In this document: in pieces, positions 18,115 through 26,558 of the stretch
Layout: each line of letters begins with the position of its first letter
Position numbering within the stretch: the first letter of the stretch is position 1
Source: Chloroflexota bacterium
GTDB lineage: Bacteria; Chloroflexota; Anaerolineae; UBA4142
Direction: 5' to 3'
NCBI GenBank assembly: GCA_023381515.1
Contig: JAMCQI010000057.1
Span: forward strand, 1 to 64,000
DNA: 64,000 nucleotides
The notes under the pieces: model-generated
Database searches by the model: none
What the model was told of the DNA's origin: nothing
The model's input: only the letters and a program-made list of their open reading frames with translations
Translations under genes and position numbers: made by a program

Positions 18115-19812
18115 CTATTTCACAAAATGCGTGGTCTCGTCAACGCCTGGATAGAGCGCGAGCACCGACTTGAGCGGGTGACCGTAATCCACCACGGTCG
18201 AACGCGCATAGACCTGGTTTTGATACTGGATCGGATAAGCGACCATATCTTGCAGGATCTGGATCTGGGCCTGCTTCCACAGGTCCACCTGTTTCGCGGG
18301 ATCCAGCTCTGCGCGTGCCTGCTGGATCAAGTTGTCGATCTTGTCATAGTGCGAAAAGTTGGTATCTGGTTTCTTCCCTGTGACGACGATCGAGTCCGAG
18401 TGGAAGAACTGCGTGAGATAGACGTCGGCATTAGGGCGCCAAGCGATGTAGATCACCAAGGGATCGACGTCCTTTCGAATCATGGCGTGGAAGCTGGAAT
18501 GATCGACAACCTTGAGGTTAATCTTGATGCCCACCTTGGCCAGCTGCGCTTGCAGGGATTCGTACAGCGTCTTGTAACTCGACATCTCCGAGGTGACTAG
18601 ATCGAGCGAAAAGCCATTGGGAAAACCGGCTTGGGTCAAGAGCTGCTTGGACTTGGCGATGTCCGTGGAGTAATCCACCCCTTTGGCTTTAACCTCATCC
18701 AACGTCAGACCACCCGCCAGAAACTGCGCGGGCACCGGAGAATAAACGCTCGCCCCCACCTGCGGGCCGACGAGTGCTAGGAATTGATCGCGGCTCAATG
18801 CATAGGCGATGGCTTGGCGGACGGGCAGCTTGTCTAGCGGCGGGATGTTCTGATTGAAGAGCAGGGTCGCCACCTCGCCGACGCCAAATACATCGACCTT
18901 CACGTTGGGTGCGCTCGCCAACTTGTCGACCCATGCCTTGTCCGACGTGCCCTTTATCACATCGAGTTGACCCCCGCGCAGTCCCAGCTCGCGACTCGTG
19001 AGGTCCGCCATGTAACGGACTTCGACGCTGTCGAGCTGCGGTTTACCTCGAAAGTAAGCATCGTTGGCGACGAGGACGACTTTTTCCTGTGGGGTGTAAC
19101 TCTTGAACATAAAGGGTCCGGTGCCTACTGGGTGCGTCTTTAGACCGGCGGCGCCGAGTTTCTCCGCAGCCTTCTTGCAGAGGACAAAACCGCCAGAATA
19201 GTTCGCGACCAAGGGGTAGAAGAGATTTTTTGAGACCGGTGTACTGAGCGTGACCTTGACCGTGTAGGCGTCGGGCGCATCCGCCGATATTCCCGTATAG
19301 GAGGCGGCGTAGGCGGACGTGTCCTTGTTGGCTGCTTTTTTCAATGAATAGACGACGTCGTCGCTCGTGAGTTCATAAGCGGGGACGCCGTCCATCGGCT
19401 GGCACATGACCCCTTTGCGCAATTGGAACGTCCAGACTTGCTTGCCATCCACTGTCTGCGGATCGGGCAAAGCGGTTGCCAAATCCGGCTCAAAGACAGA
19501 GCCATCCCCGGGCTTGTAGCGGATGAGCGCATTGAAAACCATGTCGACGGTGCTGCGATCCTGGGTCGTGGTCGCATAATCCGGATCGAGATTCCCCAGA
19601 TCCGCCGCATCTTGTCCAATGCGAAGGACTCCGCCCGAACGCGCGGCGGTGGTTGGCTGCGCGGCCGCAGGGGCAGCCGAGGTGGCTTGAAGCGCGGACG
19701 TCGCGGCAGGCGCTGAAGTGGAAACAGGTGCCTGAGGCGCGCCGGGAGCGCACGCGACTGCAACGAGCAGGACCGCTGCCAAGATTGCCAGCACAAGCAA
19801 TCTCATCTTCAT
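18115..19812 (-). CDS. Extracytoplasmic peptide/opine-binding lipoprotein (SBP family 5)
   Basis: 565 residues. It has a signal peptide with a lipobox (LLVAVACAPG, Cys about residue 21), then a Ser/Ala/Thr-rich linker and the family 5 solute-binding fold (GGVLRIGQDAADLGNLDPDYA, YKPGDGSVFEPDLATALP, HPVGTGPFMFKSYTP). The lipoprotein would be anchored outside the membrane and hand its ligand to the two permeases downstream. It is the first gene of the nine-gene operon and so the likely point of induction. The C-terminus (DETTHFVK) is complete. Confidence 0.94.
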   Translation of the reverse strand: MKMRLLVLAILAAVLLVAVACAPGAPQAPVSTSAPAATSALQATSAAPAAAQPTTAARSGGVLRIGQDAADLGNLDPDYATTTQDRSTVDMVFNALIRYKPGDGSVFEPDLATALPDPQTVDGKQVWTFQLRKGVMCQPMDGVPAYELTSDDVVYSLKKAANKDTSAYAASYTGISADAPDAYTVKVTLSTPVSKNLFYPLVANYSGGFVLCKKAAEKLGAAGLKTHPVGTGPFMFKSYTPQEKVVLVANDAYFRGKPQLDSVEVRYMADLTSRELGLRGGQLDVIKGTSDKAWVDKLASAPNVKVDVFGVGEVATLLFNQNIPPLDKLPVRQAIAYALSRDQFLALVGPQVGASVYSPVPAQFLAGGLTLDEVKAKGVDYSTDIAKSKQLLTQAGFPNGFSLDLVTSEMSSYKTLYESLQAQLAKVGIKINLKVVDHSSFHAMIRKDVDPLVIYIAWRPNADVYLTQFFHSDSIVVTGKKPDTNFSHYDKIDNLIQQARAELDPAKQVDLWKQAQIQILQDMVAYPIQYQNQVYARSTVVDYGHPLKSVLALYPGVDETTHFVK

Positions 19813-19989
19813 TAGAATTCTCCTTCCTTTTCAGGGTTCCTCTTTCGAATGTTTCATCGACTCGGTCATCGACAGCCGTGGTCGTTGCCGACATGTGCCT
19901 GGTTGTCGAACGCCGCGCGCCGCTCGAGCCCCAACGGCTCGCCACGCGTGGCCGCGCGACCCGATCGTGATTAGAGAAATAATCGAGGG

Positions 19990-20363
19990 TGGCTAGCCCC
20001 GCCGCGGCAGTGACGGGCACCTACGGAAAAGCGCTGCCGTGGTTGAAATGACCCTTCTCCCTCCACCTGCGTCCCAACCCGGTCACGAGATTTTCGAGGA
20101 TGCGGCCAACGATCGTCCAATTCATCGGCCAAGTCTTGGTGATCTCGGATGGAAAGGACATTGAGCTGGTGATAGTGTTTGGACACTTGCGAACCCATTG
20201 ATCCAAGCAAAGGAGGCGGAAGTGGTCCCGGACCGGGATTCAGTGGCTCGACCGCGGTGACCTGCGCGCCCGCTCGGGCGAGCCTGTAGCTCACGACAGT
20301 GCCCACGGCTCCCGCGCCAATCACCACGATCTGTGCGCCTTTCAGGCTCTCGGATCTGACCAC
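19990..20363 (-). pseudogene. Decayed FAD-dependent oxidoreductase (DAO family)
   Basis: A Rossmann start is intact in one frame (IVVIGAGAVGTVVSYRLARAG, then VTAVEPLNPGPG). The continuation GTTSASFAWINGFAS is in a second frame, and KHYHQLNVLSIRDHQDLADEL returns to the first. Only about the first 120 codons of the family's roughly 380 are recognisable. At least two frameshifts and a missing body make this a pseudogene. It lies directly upstream of the opine-type operon and may be a dead paralogue of its DAO-family subunit. Confidence 0.75.
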
Positions 20364-21007
20364 CTCTTAGTGACCACCTGGCATTATCTTCTGGGCACGC
20401 CAATGAGTGGAGCAAATCAACTGGGGAAAGCTCGATACGATCTGATGCCTCACCATGCAGTCATGGATAAATTAACCGGAGGGTGGTGGCAAATCCAGGC
20501 GCATGGGCGGCGGTGGCACGTACTCTACCTCCCCTCAATCTACCACAGAAGCGGATTCTTGTCACCATGCTTTGGCGCAACGAACGACTACCAATTCGGG
20601 TAGCACGCGGGAGCAAGACCGGGGCGGAGTGTTCGGCAAGGACCTTTCCTATGATCCATGGCACTTTGCTCGCCAAGAACCACCGCTGTAGCTGTTTTTT
20701 GGGGGGCTCTGCTTGCCTCGGAGCAAGCGGGCAATTGTCATCGCGTCCAACGAGCACTGGAGACGCGACTCATCTTCCCTATTGATGGTGGAAGCTTTCA
20801 AGGAGGAAAGCCGCGCGCGGACGCGATAGGCGGACAAGAGCTGCACGTACACTTGCGGCGGCGGGGGGCCGCACTGGGACGGGGTACGTCGAATGGGGCA
20901 GCATACGGGCAGTCATAGCTCTGTACTTTTCACATGCCAGTTCCCGAAGACATCGATGATGGACTTGTCGAGGCTGTTTGCCCTTGGGCGCGACCTGGGT
21001 GCTGCAC
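20364..21007. other. Gene-free stretch upstream of the decayed gene
   Basis: About 640 bases with several short overlapping reading frames, none with a credible start, domain or codon pattern. No tRNA, terminator pair or insertion-sequence end was recognised. It may be residue of the decayed oxidoreductase neighbourhood. Confidence 0.5.
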
Positions 21008-24000
21008 CTAGAGCACTTCCAGGTCGGCCCAGTCGCCGATCATTTGACCCAGAGTGTCCTGGAGAGTGGCATAGCTAGTCGTAAAATTGGGAAAATCGAG
21101 CTGAACGATGCCTTCGGGGTTGGGCACGAAGAAGGAGAAACGGTCTCGGCCCGGAACGCTTCGCAGCAGATTCAGTAACTCACGCATTCGCCGGACTTCT
21201 TCCTCAGGGTCCTGAGTGCGTTGCAGAAATATGCGCAGATGGTGAATGGGCTCCGGCCGGGCCGCCGCGTAGGCGGCCACCCCTTCGCCCAGCTCCCGCG
21301 CAATCACATCGGCCGGCGGCTCTTCGGGAGGGGCTGGCATCGCCGGAGGTTGCGCGCCGGCAGAATCGTCAGGAGCCAATTCGAACTCTTCCGCGCTGGC
21401 GGCCGTGATCGCTTCCTCAGCGTCCGGCATCGCGACCTGGACGCCCTCCGGTTCCGGCGGAGGAATGACCGGCTTGGCGCTACTGGCAGTGATAGAGCCG
21501 TTCCCTGCGGCCGTTTTAGCTTTGATGGCGGCGGCCTTGACCGGTTTGTCGGAAATCTGATATGGGCTAACAGATTCGCAGAGGAGCTTGATCTTGCCCT
21601 CGCGCTCTTCGACCTTGCCCTTGATCCGAACCAGGGCTTCGGCGTGCCAATGCTCTTTGGTTCGCGCGTACAGCTTTGGAAAGACGGTGATTTCGATCGG
21701 CCCTGTCGAGTCCTCAAATTGTACGAACGCCATCGGCTCGTTCTTTTTCGTCATAATCACACGGGCCGAGGTGATCACACCGGTCAGATTGACAACCTGC
21801 CCCGCGAGCGTTTCGTCCAATTGATTCACTAGATGGGAGGCAGCCGCATCCGGATACTTGGTCAGCTGCTGCAAGGGGTGTTCGGAGAAATAGGTGCCGC
21901 TGAGCTCTTTCTCATCCGCGAGCTTTTGTCGATTCGGTATCTCGGCTTCGTCGGGCAGCGTCCCGAACGTATCCGCGGCGAGGCCGGGCGCGGCGCCGAG
22001 GCTGCCGAACATCGAAAGCTGACCCTTGTCGCTCGCCTGGTGGGCGGATTGGCTCGCCGCGATCATTCGATCCAACACCTTGAGGAGCTGGGCGCGGCCG
22101 CCGAAGCGGTCCAATGCTCCCGCTTTGACGAGAGATTCGAGCACGCGGCGGTTGACCAGACGCAGGTCCACGCGGCGGACCAAGTCGTCGAGCGATCTGA
22201 ACGGGCCCCCTGCCTGGCGGGCTCTCAGGACAACTTCCACCGGGCCGAAGCCGACATTCTTGATCGCGCTGAGTGCAAAATAGATCGCCTCGCCGTCCGG
22301 GGCTATGACGAATTCTGCGCCGCTCGTATTCACGTCGGGGGGCAAGATCTCTATCCCCATGCGCCTCACTTCGTTCACGAGGCCGCCAACTTTTTCGAGG
22401 TTGCCGGTCTCGCTCGTGAGAAGCGCGGTCATGTATTCGATCGGATAATGCGCCTTGAGGAAGGCGGTCTGGCACGTCAAGACGGCATAATCGGCCGCGT
22501 GGGCCTTGTTGAAACCATAACGGGCGAAGAATTCGAGGTCGTCAAAGAGTTTTTCAGCAATCGGTTTGGGAATACCGCCATGACTCTGGCACCCCTCGAC
22601 AAAGCGCTCGCGCTCTTTGAAAAGCTTTTCCTTGTCCTTCTTCCCGACCGCCTTGCGAAGCAAATCGGCCTCCGAGGCGGAATAACCGGCCAGGTCCATC
22701 GCCATGCGAAGGATTTGCTCTTGATAGACCACAATTCCATAGGTCTCGTCCAGAATCGGCTCGAGCTTGGGGTGATCGTACACTACCTTTTCAACCCCGT
22801 GCAGTCGATCGATATAGGTCGGGATCTTGTCCATGGGACCGGGCCGGTAGAGACTGATGGCCGCGACGATGTGGCTAAACCGGCTCGGCTTCATCCGTGT
22901 CAGAACAGCCCGGAGGCCCGCGCCTTCGACCTGGAACACACCGGTCACTTCGCCGCGGGAGAGTAGGTCGAATGCTTTGGGGTCCTCGACAGGGATGTTG
23001 CCGAGATTGAAATCCTTGCCGTGCCGCCTGCGAATGAGATCGCAAGCGCGCCGCATGATTGAGAGAGTCGAGAGGCCGAGAAAGTCAATCTTGAGCAGGC
23101 CTATCCGCTCGAGGACCGTCATCTCGAACTGTGTCACGGGAAAGCCGCTCGTCTCGTCGCCGCGGGTGGGACGGTGCAACGGCGCGTACTCGGCGATGGG
23201 CTGGTCTGCGACGACGACGCCTGCCGCATGCGTACTGGCGTGCCTCGCGACGCCTTCCAACGATTTGGCATTGTCGATCAGCTTGCGCAAATAGTCGTTG
23301 CCGTCGTAGACCTCTTTGAGCTCGGGCACCTTTTCGATGGATTCGTCCAACTTGACGTGTGGGCCGGCGGGGACGAGTTTGGCGACTTGGTCGACCTCGT
23401 TGAGTGGGTAGTCGAGAGCGCGGCCGACATCCCGAATCGCAGCCTTGGCGCCTAGCGTTCCGAAAGTGACAATCTGAGCAACATTCGAACGGCCATATTT
23501 TTGGACCGTATACTCGATCAGCTCCGCGCGGCGGTCGTCGGGAAAGTCCAGATCGATGTCTGGCATCGTAATGCGGCCGGGGTTGAGAAAGCGCTCAAAG
23601 ATGAGACGCTGCTCGAGCGGGTCGAGATTCGTAATTTGGAGACAATAAGCGACCATGGAGCCGGCCGCCGACCCGCGCACATTGAACCAGATGTCCCGCT
23701 CGCGAGCCGCGCGGGTCAAGTCCCACACGATGAGGAAATAGGTGTCGAACCCCATCTTGTGGATGACACCCAACTCGTACTCCAAGCGCTCGCGCGTCTG
23801 TGGAGTTGGCTCGGGATAGCGTTTTTTATAGCCTTGCTCGCAGAGATGGCGGAGATAGGTCTCGGGGGTGAATTCGTCGGGAACGGGGAAGACAGGGAGG
23901 TGATACTCTTTAAAATCTAGGTCAATGTTGCAGCGCTCGGCGACGAGAAGAGTGTTCTCGAGCGCTTCGGGCAGTTCGCGCCAGATCGCATGCATCTCGT

Positions 24001-24742
24001 CGGAAGACTTTAAATAGTAATCACTCCCATCCATTCGCATCCGTTTGGGGTCCGTGATAACCGTGTTCGTCTGGATGCATAGCAGGATGTCCTGTGCGCT
24101 CGCGTCTTCAGGCCGCAAATAGTGGGCATCGTTCGTCGCGACAAGAGGGAGGTCGAATTCTCGGGCAAGTCCGATCAACTCCTTGGCAAGACCGGCGAAC
24201 TCGGCGATCCCATGTTCCTGCAGTTCGACGTAGAACCGGTCCTTGAAAACATCACGGTACCAGGCGAGGGCCCGGCGAGCTTGCTCTTTGCGGCCGTCCG
24301 ACAAAAGGCGAGGCACCTCGCCCGAAGGGCAGCCTGTGGTGCAAATGATGCCGGCGCTGTATTTATGGAGAATTTCCTTGTCGATCCGTGGATAGTAGTA
24401 ATAGCCGTCCAACTGGGCGGCAGACACAAGGCGCAAGAGGTTGTGATACCCCTCGTCATTTTCGGCGAGAAGGAGAAGGTGATACGAACTGCGGTCCTCT
24501 TTGGCATCGCGGTCCTTCATGGACCGCTTGGCCAGGTAGGCTTCGACGCCGACGATCGGTTTGATGCCTCTAGACTTGCACGCATCATAGAATTCGATGG
24601 CGGCGAACATGGTGCCGTGGTCGGTCAGCGCAAGCGCCGGCTGCTGCAGTTCGCTCGCGCGGGCGGCCAGGTCTTTGGGGTGAGGCAGCCCGTCGAGGAG
24701 GCTGTACTCGCTGTGGACGTGAAGATGTACAAAGTTGGGCAT
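21008..24742 (-). CDS. dnaE: DNA polymerase III alpha subunit
   Basis: Replicative polymerase of 1244 residues. The PHP domain opens with FVHLHVHSEYSLLDG, the catalytic core includes MPDIDLDFPDDRRAELI (metal-binding Asp residues) and RGSAAGSMVAY, and the FNKAHAADYAVLTCQTA fingers region and a C-terminal OB fold (VVNLTGVITSARVIMTKK) follow. After the OB fold there is a Pro/Glu-rich linker (about 1105-1165) and a further C-terminal domain. The start MPNFVHLHVHSEY is unambiguous. It stands alone, with a low-complexity GGATGAA-rich leader. Confidence 0.96.
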   Translation of the reverse strand: MPNFVHLHVHSEYSLLDGLPHPKDLAARASELQQPALALTDHGTMFAAIEFYDACKSRGIKPIVGVEAYLAKRSMKDRDAKEDRSSYHLLLLAENDEGYHNLLRLVSAAQLDGYYYYPRIDKEILHKYSAGIICTTGCPSGEVPRLLSDGRKEQARRALAWYRDVFKDRFYVELQEHGIAEFAGLAKELIGLAREFDLPLVATNDAHYLRPEDASAQDILLCIQTNTVITDPKRMRMDGSDYYLKSSDEMHAIWRELPEALENTLLVAERCNIDLDFKEYHLPVFPVPDEFTPETYLRHLCEQGYKKRYPEPTPQTRERLEYELGVIHKMGFDTYFLIVWDLTRAARERDIWFNVRGSAAGSMVAYCLQITNLDPLEQRLIFERFLNPGRITMPDIDLDFPDDRRAELIEYTVQKYGRSNVAQIVTFGTLGAKAAIRDVGRALDYPLNEVDQVAKLVPAGPHVKLDESIEKVPELKEVYDGNDYLRKLIDNAKSLEGVARHASTHAAGVVVADQPIAEYAPLHRPTRGDETSGFPVTQFEMTVLERIGLLKIDFLGLSTLSIMRRACDLIRRRHGKDFNLGNIPVEDPKAFDLLSRGEVTGVFQVEGAGLRAVLTRMKPSRFSHIVAAISLYRPGPMDKIPTYIDRLHGVEKVVYDHPKLEPILDETYGIVVYQEQILRMAMDLAGYSASEADLLRKAVGKKDKEKLFKERERFVEGCQSHGGIPKPIAEKLFDDLEFFARYGFNKAHAADYAVLTCQTAFLKAHYPIEYMTALLTSETGNLEKVGGLVNEVRRMGIEILPPDVNTSGAEFVIAPDGEAIYFALSAIKNVGFGPVEVVLRARQAGGPFRSLDDLVRRVDLRLVNRRVLESLVKAGALDRFGGRAQLLKVLDRMIAASQSAHQASDKGQLSMFGSLGAAPGLAADTFGTLPDEAEIPNRQKLADEKELSGTYFSEHPLQQLTKYPDAAASHLVNQLDETLAGQVVNLTGVITSARVIMTKKNEPMAFVQFEDSTGPIEITVFPKLYARTKEHWHAEALVRIKGKVEEREGKIKLLCESVSPYQISDKPVKAAAIKAKTAAGNGSITASSAKPVIPPPEPEGVQVAMPDAEEAITAASAEEFELAPDDSAGAQPPAMPAPPEEPPADVIARELGEGVAAYAAARPEPIHHLRIFLQRTQDPEEEVRRMRELLNLLRSVPGRDRFSFFVPNPEGIVQLDFPNFTTSYATLQDTLGQMIGDWADLEVL

Positions 24743-24896
24743 TGTGATAAAAGGATAAAGTGAGAAGGATGAAGGATGAAGAAAGAAAACGCGCTAAGGT
24801 TCTCAATCTAGCTGCAAGCATTATAACACGGATGCGGCGGTTCTGATACTTAAAGATGCCGCGCGCGAGACAAACTGAAAAGTGTGGCCTACTTTA

Positions 24897-24925
24897 TTGA
24901 CAAGCAAGGTGTCCGGCGTTAGAAT
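24897..24925 (+). promoter_or_regulatory. Promoter of the epimerase gene
   Basis: TTGACA (24897-24902) and TAGAAT (24920-24925) with a 17-base spacer, about 60 bases upstream of the start at 24988. Confidence 0.75.
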
Positions 24926-24987
24926 GGAATACCCATTCGAGAATAAAGTGGTCGCCGCTCGTCGATTCTCTCTAGAGTTGATTCCCC

Positions 24988-25959
24988 TTGATTCTTGTCA
25001 CCGGCGCCAATGGCTTTCTCGGCTCGTGGATTGTTCGGATGCTGGTGGACCGCGGTCACACCGTCCGCGCGTTTGTGCGTCCTCACGGCGATTTACGGAA
25101 CCTGGATTCGTGTCGCAACCGCATTGAGATTGCGATGGGAGATATCCTCCAGCCCGACACGCTCGCGCAAGCGCTGGAAGGGTGCGACGCGGTCGTGCAC
25201 TCGGCCGGCTCCATCCGCACCCGTCAGAGGGAGAGCCAAGAAGCCTGGGAAATGCATTTCACAGGCACCGCAAACGTCCTCGCTGCCGTTCGCAAGGCCG
25301 GCCTGAACCGGATCGTCTACACCGCGTCGATCTTTACCCTTGGCTCCGGATTAAAGGACAGCCCCGCGGACGAAATGAACAGTCACCCCTTTGCACCGCA
25401 CGCCTTTCGATACTGGCAGGCGAAAACGGCGGCGCAAATACTCGCCGAAAAAGAGTGCGCGCATGGGCTCCCGATCGTGTTCGTGTACCCGACGTTCTGC
25501 TTCGGACCGGGAGACCTTCATCTGTCTTCGGCAGGCCAGCTCGTCTCATACCTGCGAGGCCGGCTCCCCATGATCACAAATACGGGCCTAAACGTCGTGG
25601 ACGTGCGCGATGCGGCGCTGGGACACGTCCTCGCGCTGGAACGCGGGCGGGTAGGCGACAAGTACTTGCTCGCTGGGGAAAACGTTGCTTTTCAGGTATT
25701 CTTCCCGCGGGCGGGGCGCATGGCCGGACGGCTGTACGCGACGACCGTTGTCCCGAGCGCGCTCCTGCCGCCGGTGGCCTGGTTCGCAGAGAGGCTCATG
25801 CACGATCCGCCGATTGATTACGCGACCGCACAAATCACCCGGCGGTATTGGTACTATGCGAGCGCCAAAGCCGCGAACGAGCTCGGGTTCGGCTCGCGCC
25901 CATTAGACGAAACGCTGCGGGACGCGATCATGTGGTTCCGCGAGCAGAAGATGATTTGA
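24988..25959 (+). CDS. NAD-dependent epimerase/dehydratase family protein
   Basis: 323-residue extended short-chain dehydrogenase. The coenzyme site is at the very N-terminus (ILVTGANGFLGSWIVRML), with GDILQPDTLAQAL and VVHSAGSIRTR following, the Ser of YTASIF in the catalytic position, and YWQAKTAAQ carrying the Tyr-x3-Lys dyad. Substrates in this group range from sugar nucleotides to dihydroflavonol-like or sterol compounds; I cannot choose. Start: TTG at 24988 gives the native N-terminus MILVTGA. It is followed by its own terminator. Confidence 0.85.
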   Translation: MILVTGANGFLGSWIVRMLVDRGHTVRAFVRPHGDLRNLDSCRNRIEIAMGDILQPDTLAQALEGCDAVVHSAGSIRTRQRESQEAWEMHFTGTANVLAAVRKAGLNRIVYTASIFTLGSGLKDSPADEMNSHPFAPHAFRYWQAKTAAQILAEKECAHGLPIVFVYPTFCFGPGDLHLSSAGQLVSYLRGRLPMITNTGLNVVDVRDAALGHVLALERGRVGDKYLLAGENVAFQVFFPRAGRMAGRLYATTVVPSALLPPVAWFAERLMHDPPIDYATAQITRRYWYYASAKAANELGFGSRPLDETLRDAIMWFREQKMI

Positions 25960-25986
25960 GGCGACAAGAGAGGTTACAGTGATAAG

Positions 25987-26024
25987 AACAAACCCTGCTG
26001 CGTTTGAACAACAGGGTTTGTTTT
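25987..26024 (+). terminator. Terminator between the epimerase and DUF1684 genes
   Basis: AACAAACCCTG (25987-25997) and CAGGGTTTGTT (26012-26022) form a perfect 11-bp stem with a 14-base loop; the 3' arm runs into GTTTGTTTTC. Similar AAGAGAGGT sequences flank the hairpin on both sides. Confidence 0.65.
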
Positions 26025-26039
26025 CAAGAGAGGTGAGAA

Positions 26040-26558
26040 GTGTCCGAATTAACCGAATTCCGCAAAGCCAAAGACGAGTATTTTCGGAGCGGTCCTGGAT
26101 CGCCTTTGACGCCCGAGCAAAAAAAACAATTTCGTGGTTTAAAGTATTACCCGGAGAACCCGGCGTTGCGCTTTGAGCTGCCCCTCGAAAGGCATGAACA
26201 CCCGAAGCACGTGGAAATGGAGATGAGCACCGGCGGCATCCAAAAGTATGAGCAAATTGGCCAAGTCCGCTTCCAGGTGAACGGGCAAGAAGCGGTGCTC
26301 CAAGTTTACGAAGCGGCAGACCAACCGGGTTCCTTCTTCATTCCATTTGTCGATGCGACGGCGCCTGCGGAGACGTACGGTGCGGGGCGCTACCTTGAGC
26401 CGGAAGAAGTCCATCCGAACGAGCTGGGCGTGGACTTCAACTTGGCATACAATCCATACTGCGCTTTTGATCCTCAAAAGTGGAGTTGCCCTCTTCCCCC
26501 ACCCGAGAACCGTCTGAAGGTCCGGATTGAGGCAGGAGAGAAGAATTTCCACCTGTAA
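26040..26558 (+). CDS. DUF1684 family protein
   Basis: 172-residue protein matching the DUF1684 layout: an N-terminal LTEFRKAKDEYFRSGPGSPL, then FRGLKYYPENPALRFELPLE, a central beta-rich part (QVRFQVNGQEAVLQVYEA) and the conserved C-terminal FNLAYNPYCAFDP...CPLPPPENRLKV. The biochemical role of the family is unknown. GTG at 26040 follows GAGAGGTGAGAA. Its last 122 bases are overlapped on the other strand by the recombinase, so this gene's 3' end is the integration target of the element to the right; the reading frame ends naturally (GEKNFHL), so the target gene was not destroyed. Confidence 0.88.
   Translation: MSELTEFRKAKDEYFRSGPGSPLTPEQKKQFRGLKYYPENPALRFELPLERHEHPKHVEMEMSTGGIQKYEQIGQVRFQVNGQEAVLQVYEAADQPGSFFIPFVDATAPAETYGAGRYLEPEEVHPNELGVDFNLAYNPYCAFDPQKWSCPLPPPENRLKVRIEAGEKNFHL

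Noticed and set aside
20461..20785. Overlapping frames of about 100 codons in the gene-free stretch
   Set aside because: No ribosome site, no recognisable domain, frames on both strands equally long.
21833..22966. 377-codon plus-strand frame opposite dnaE
   Set aside because: It mirrors the dnaE codon pattern and lacks any domain or start signal.
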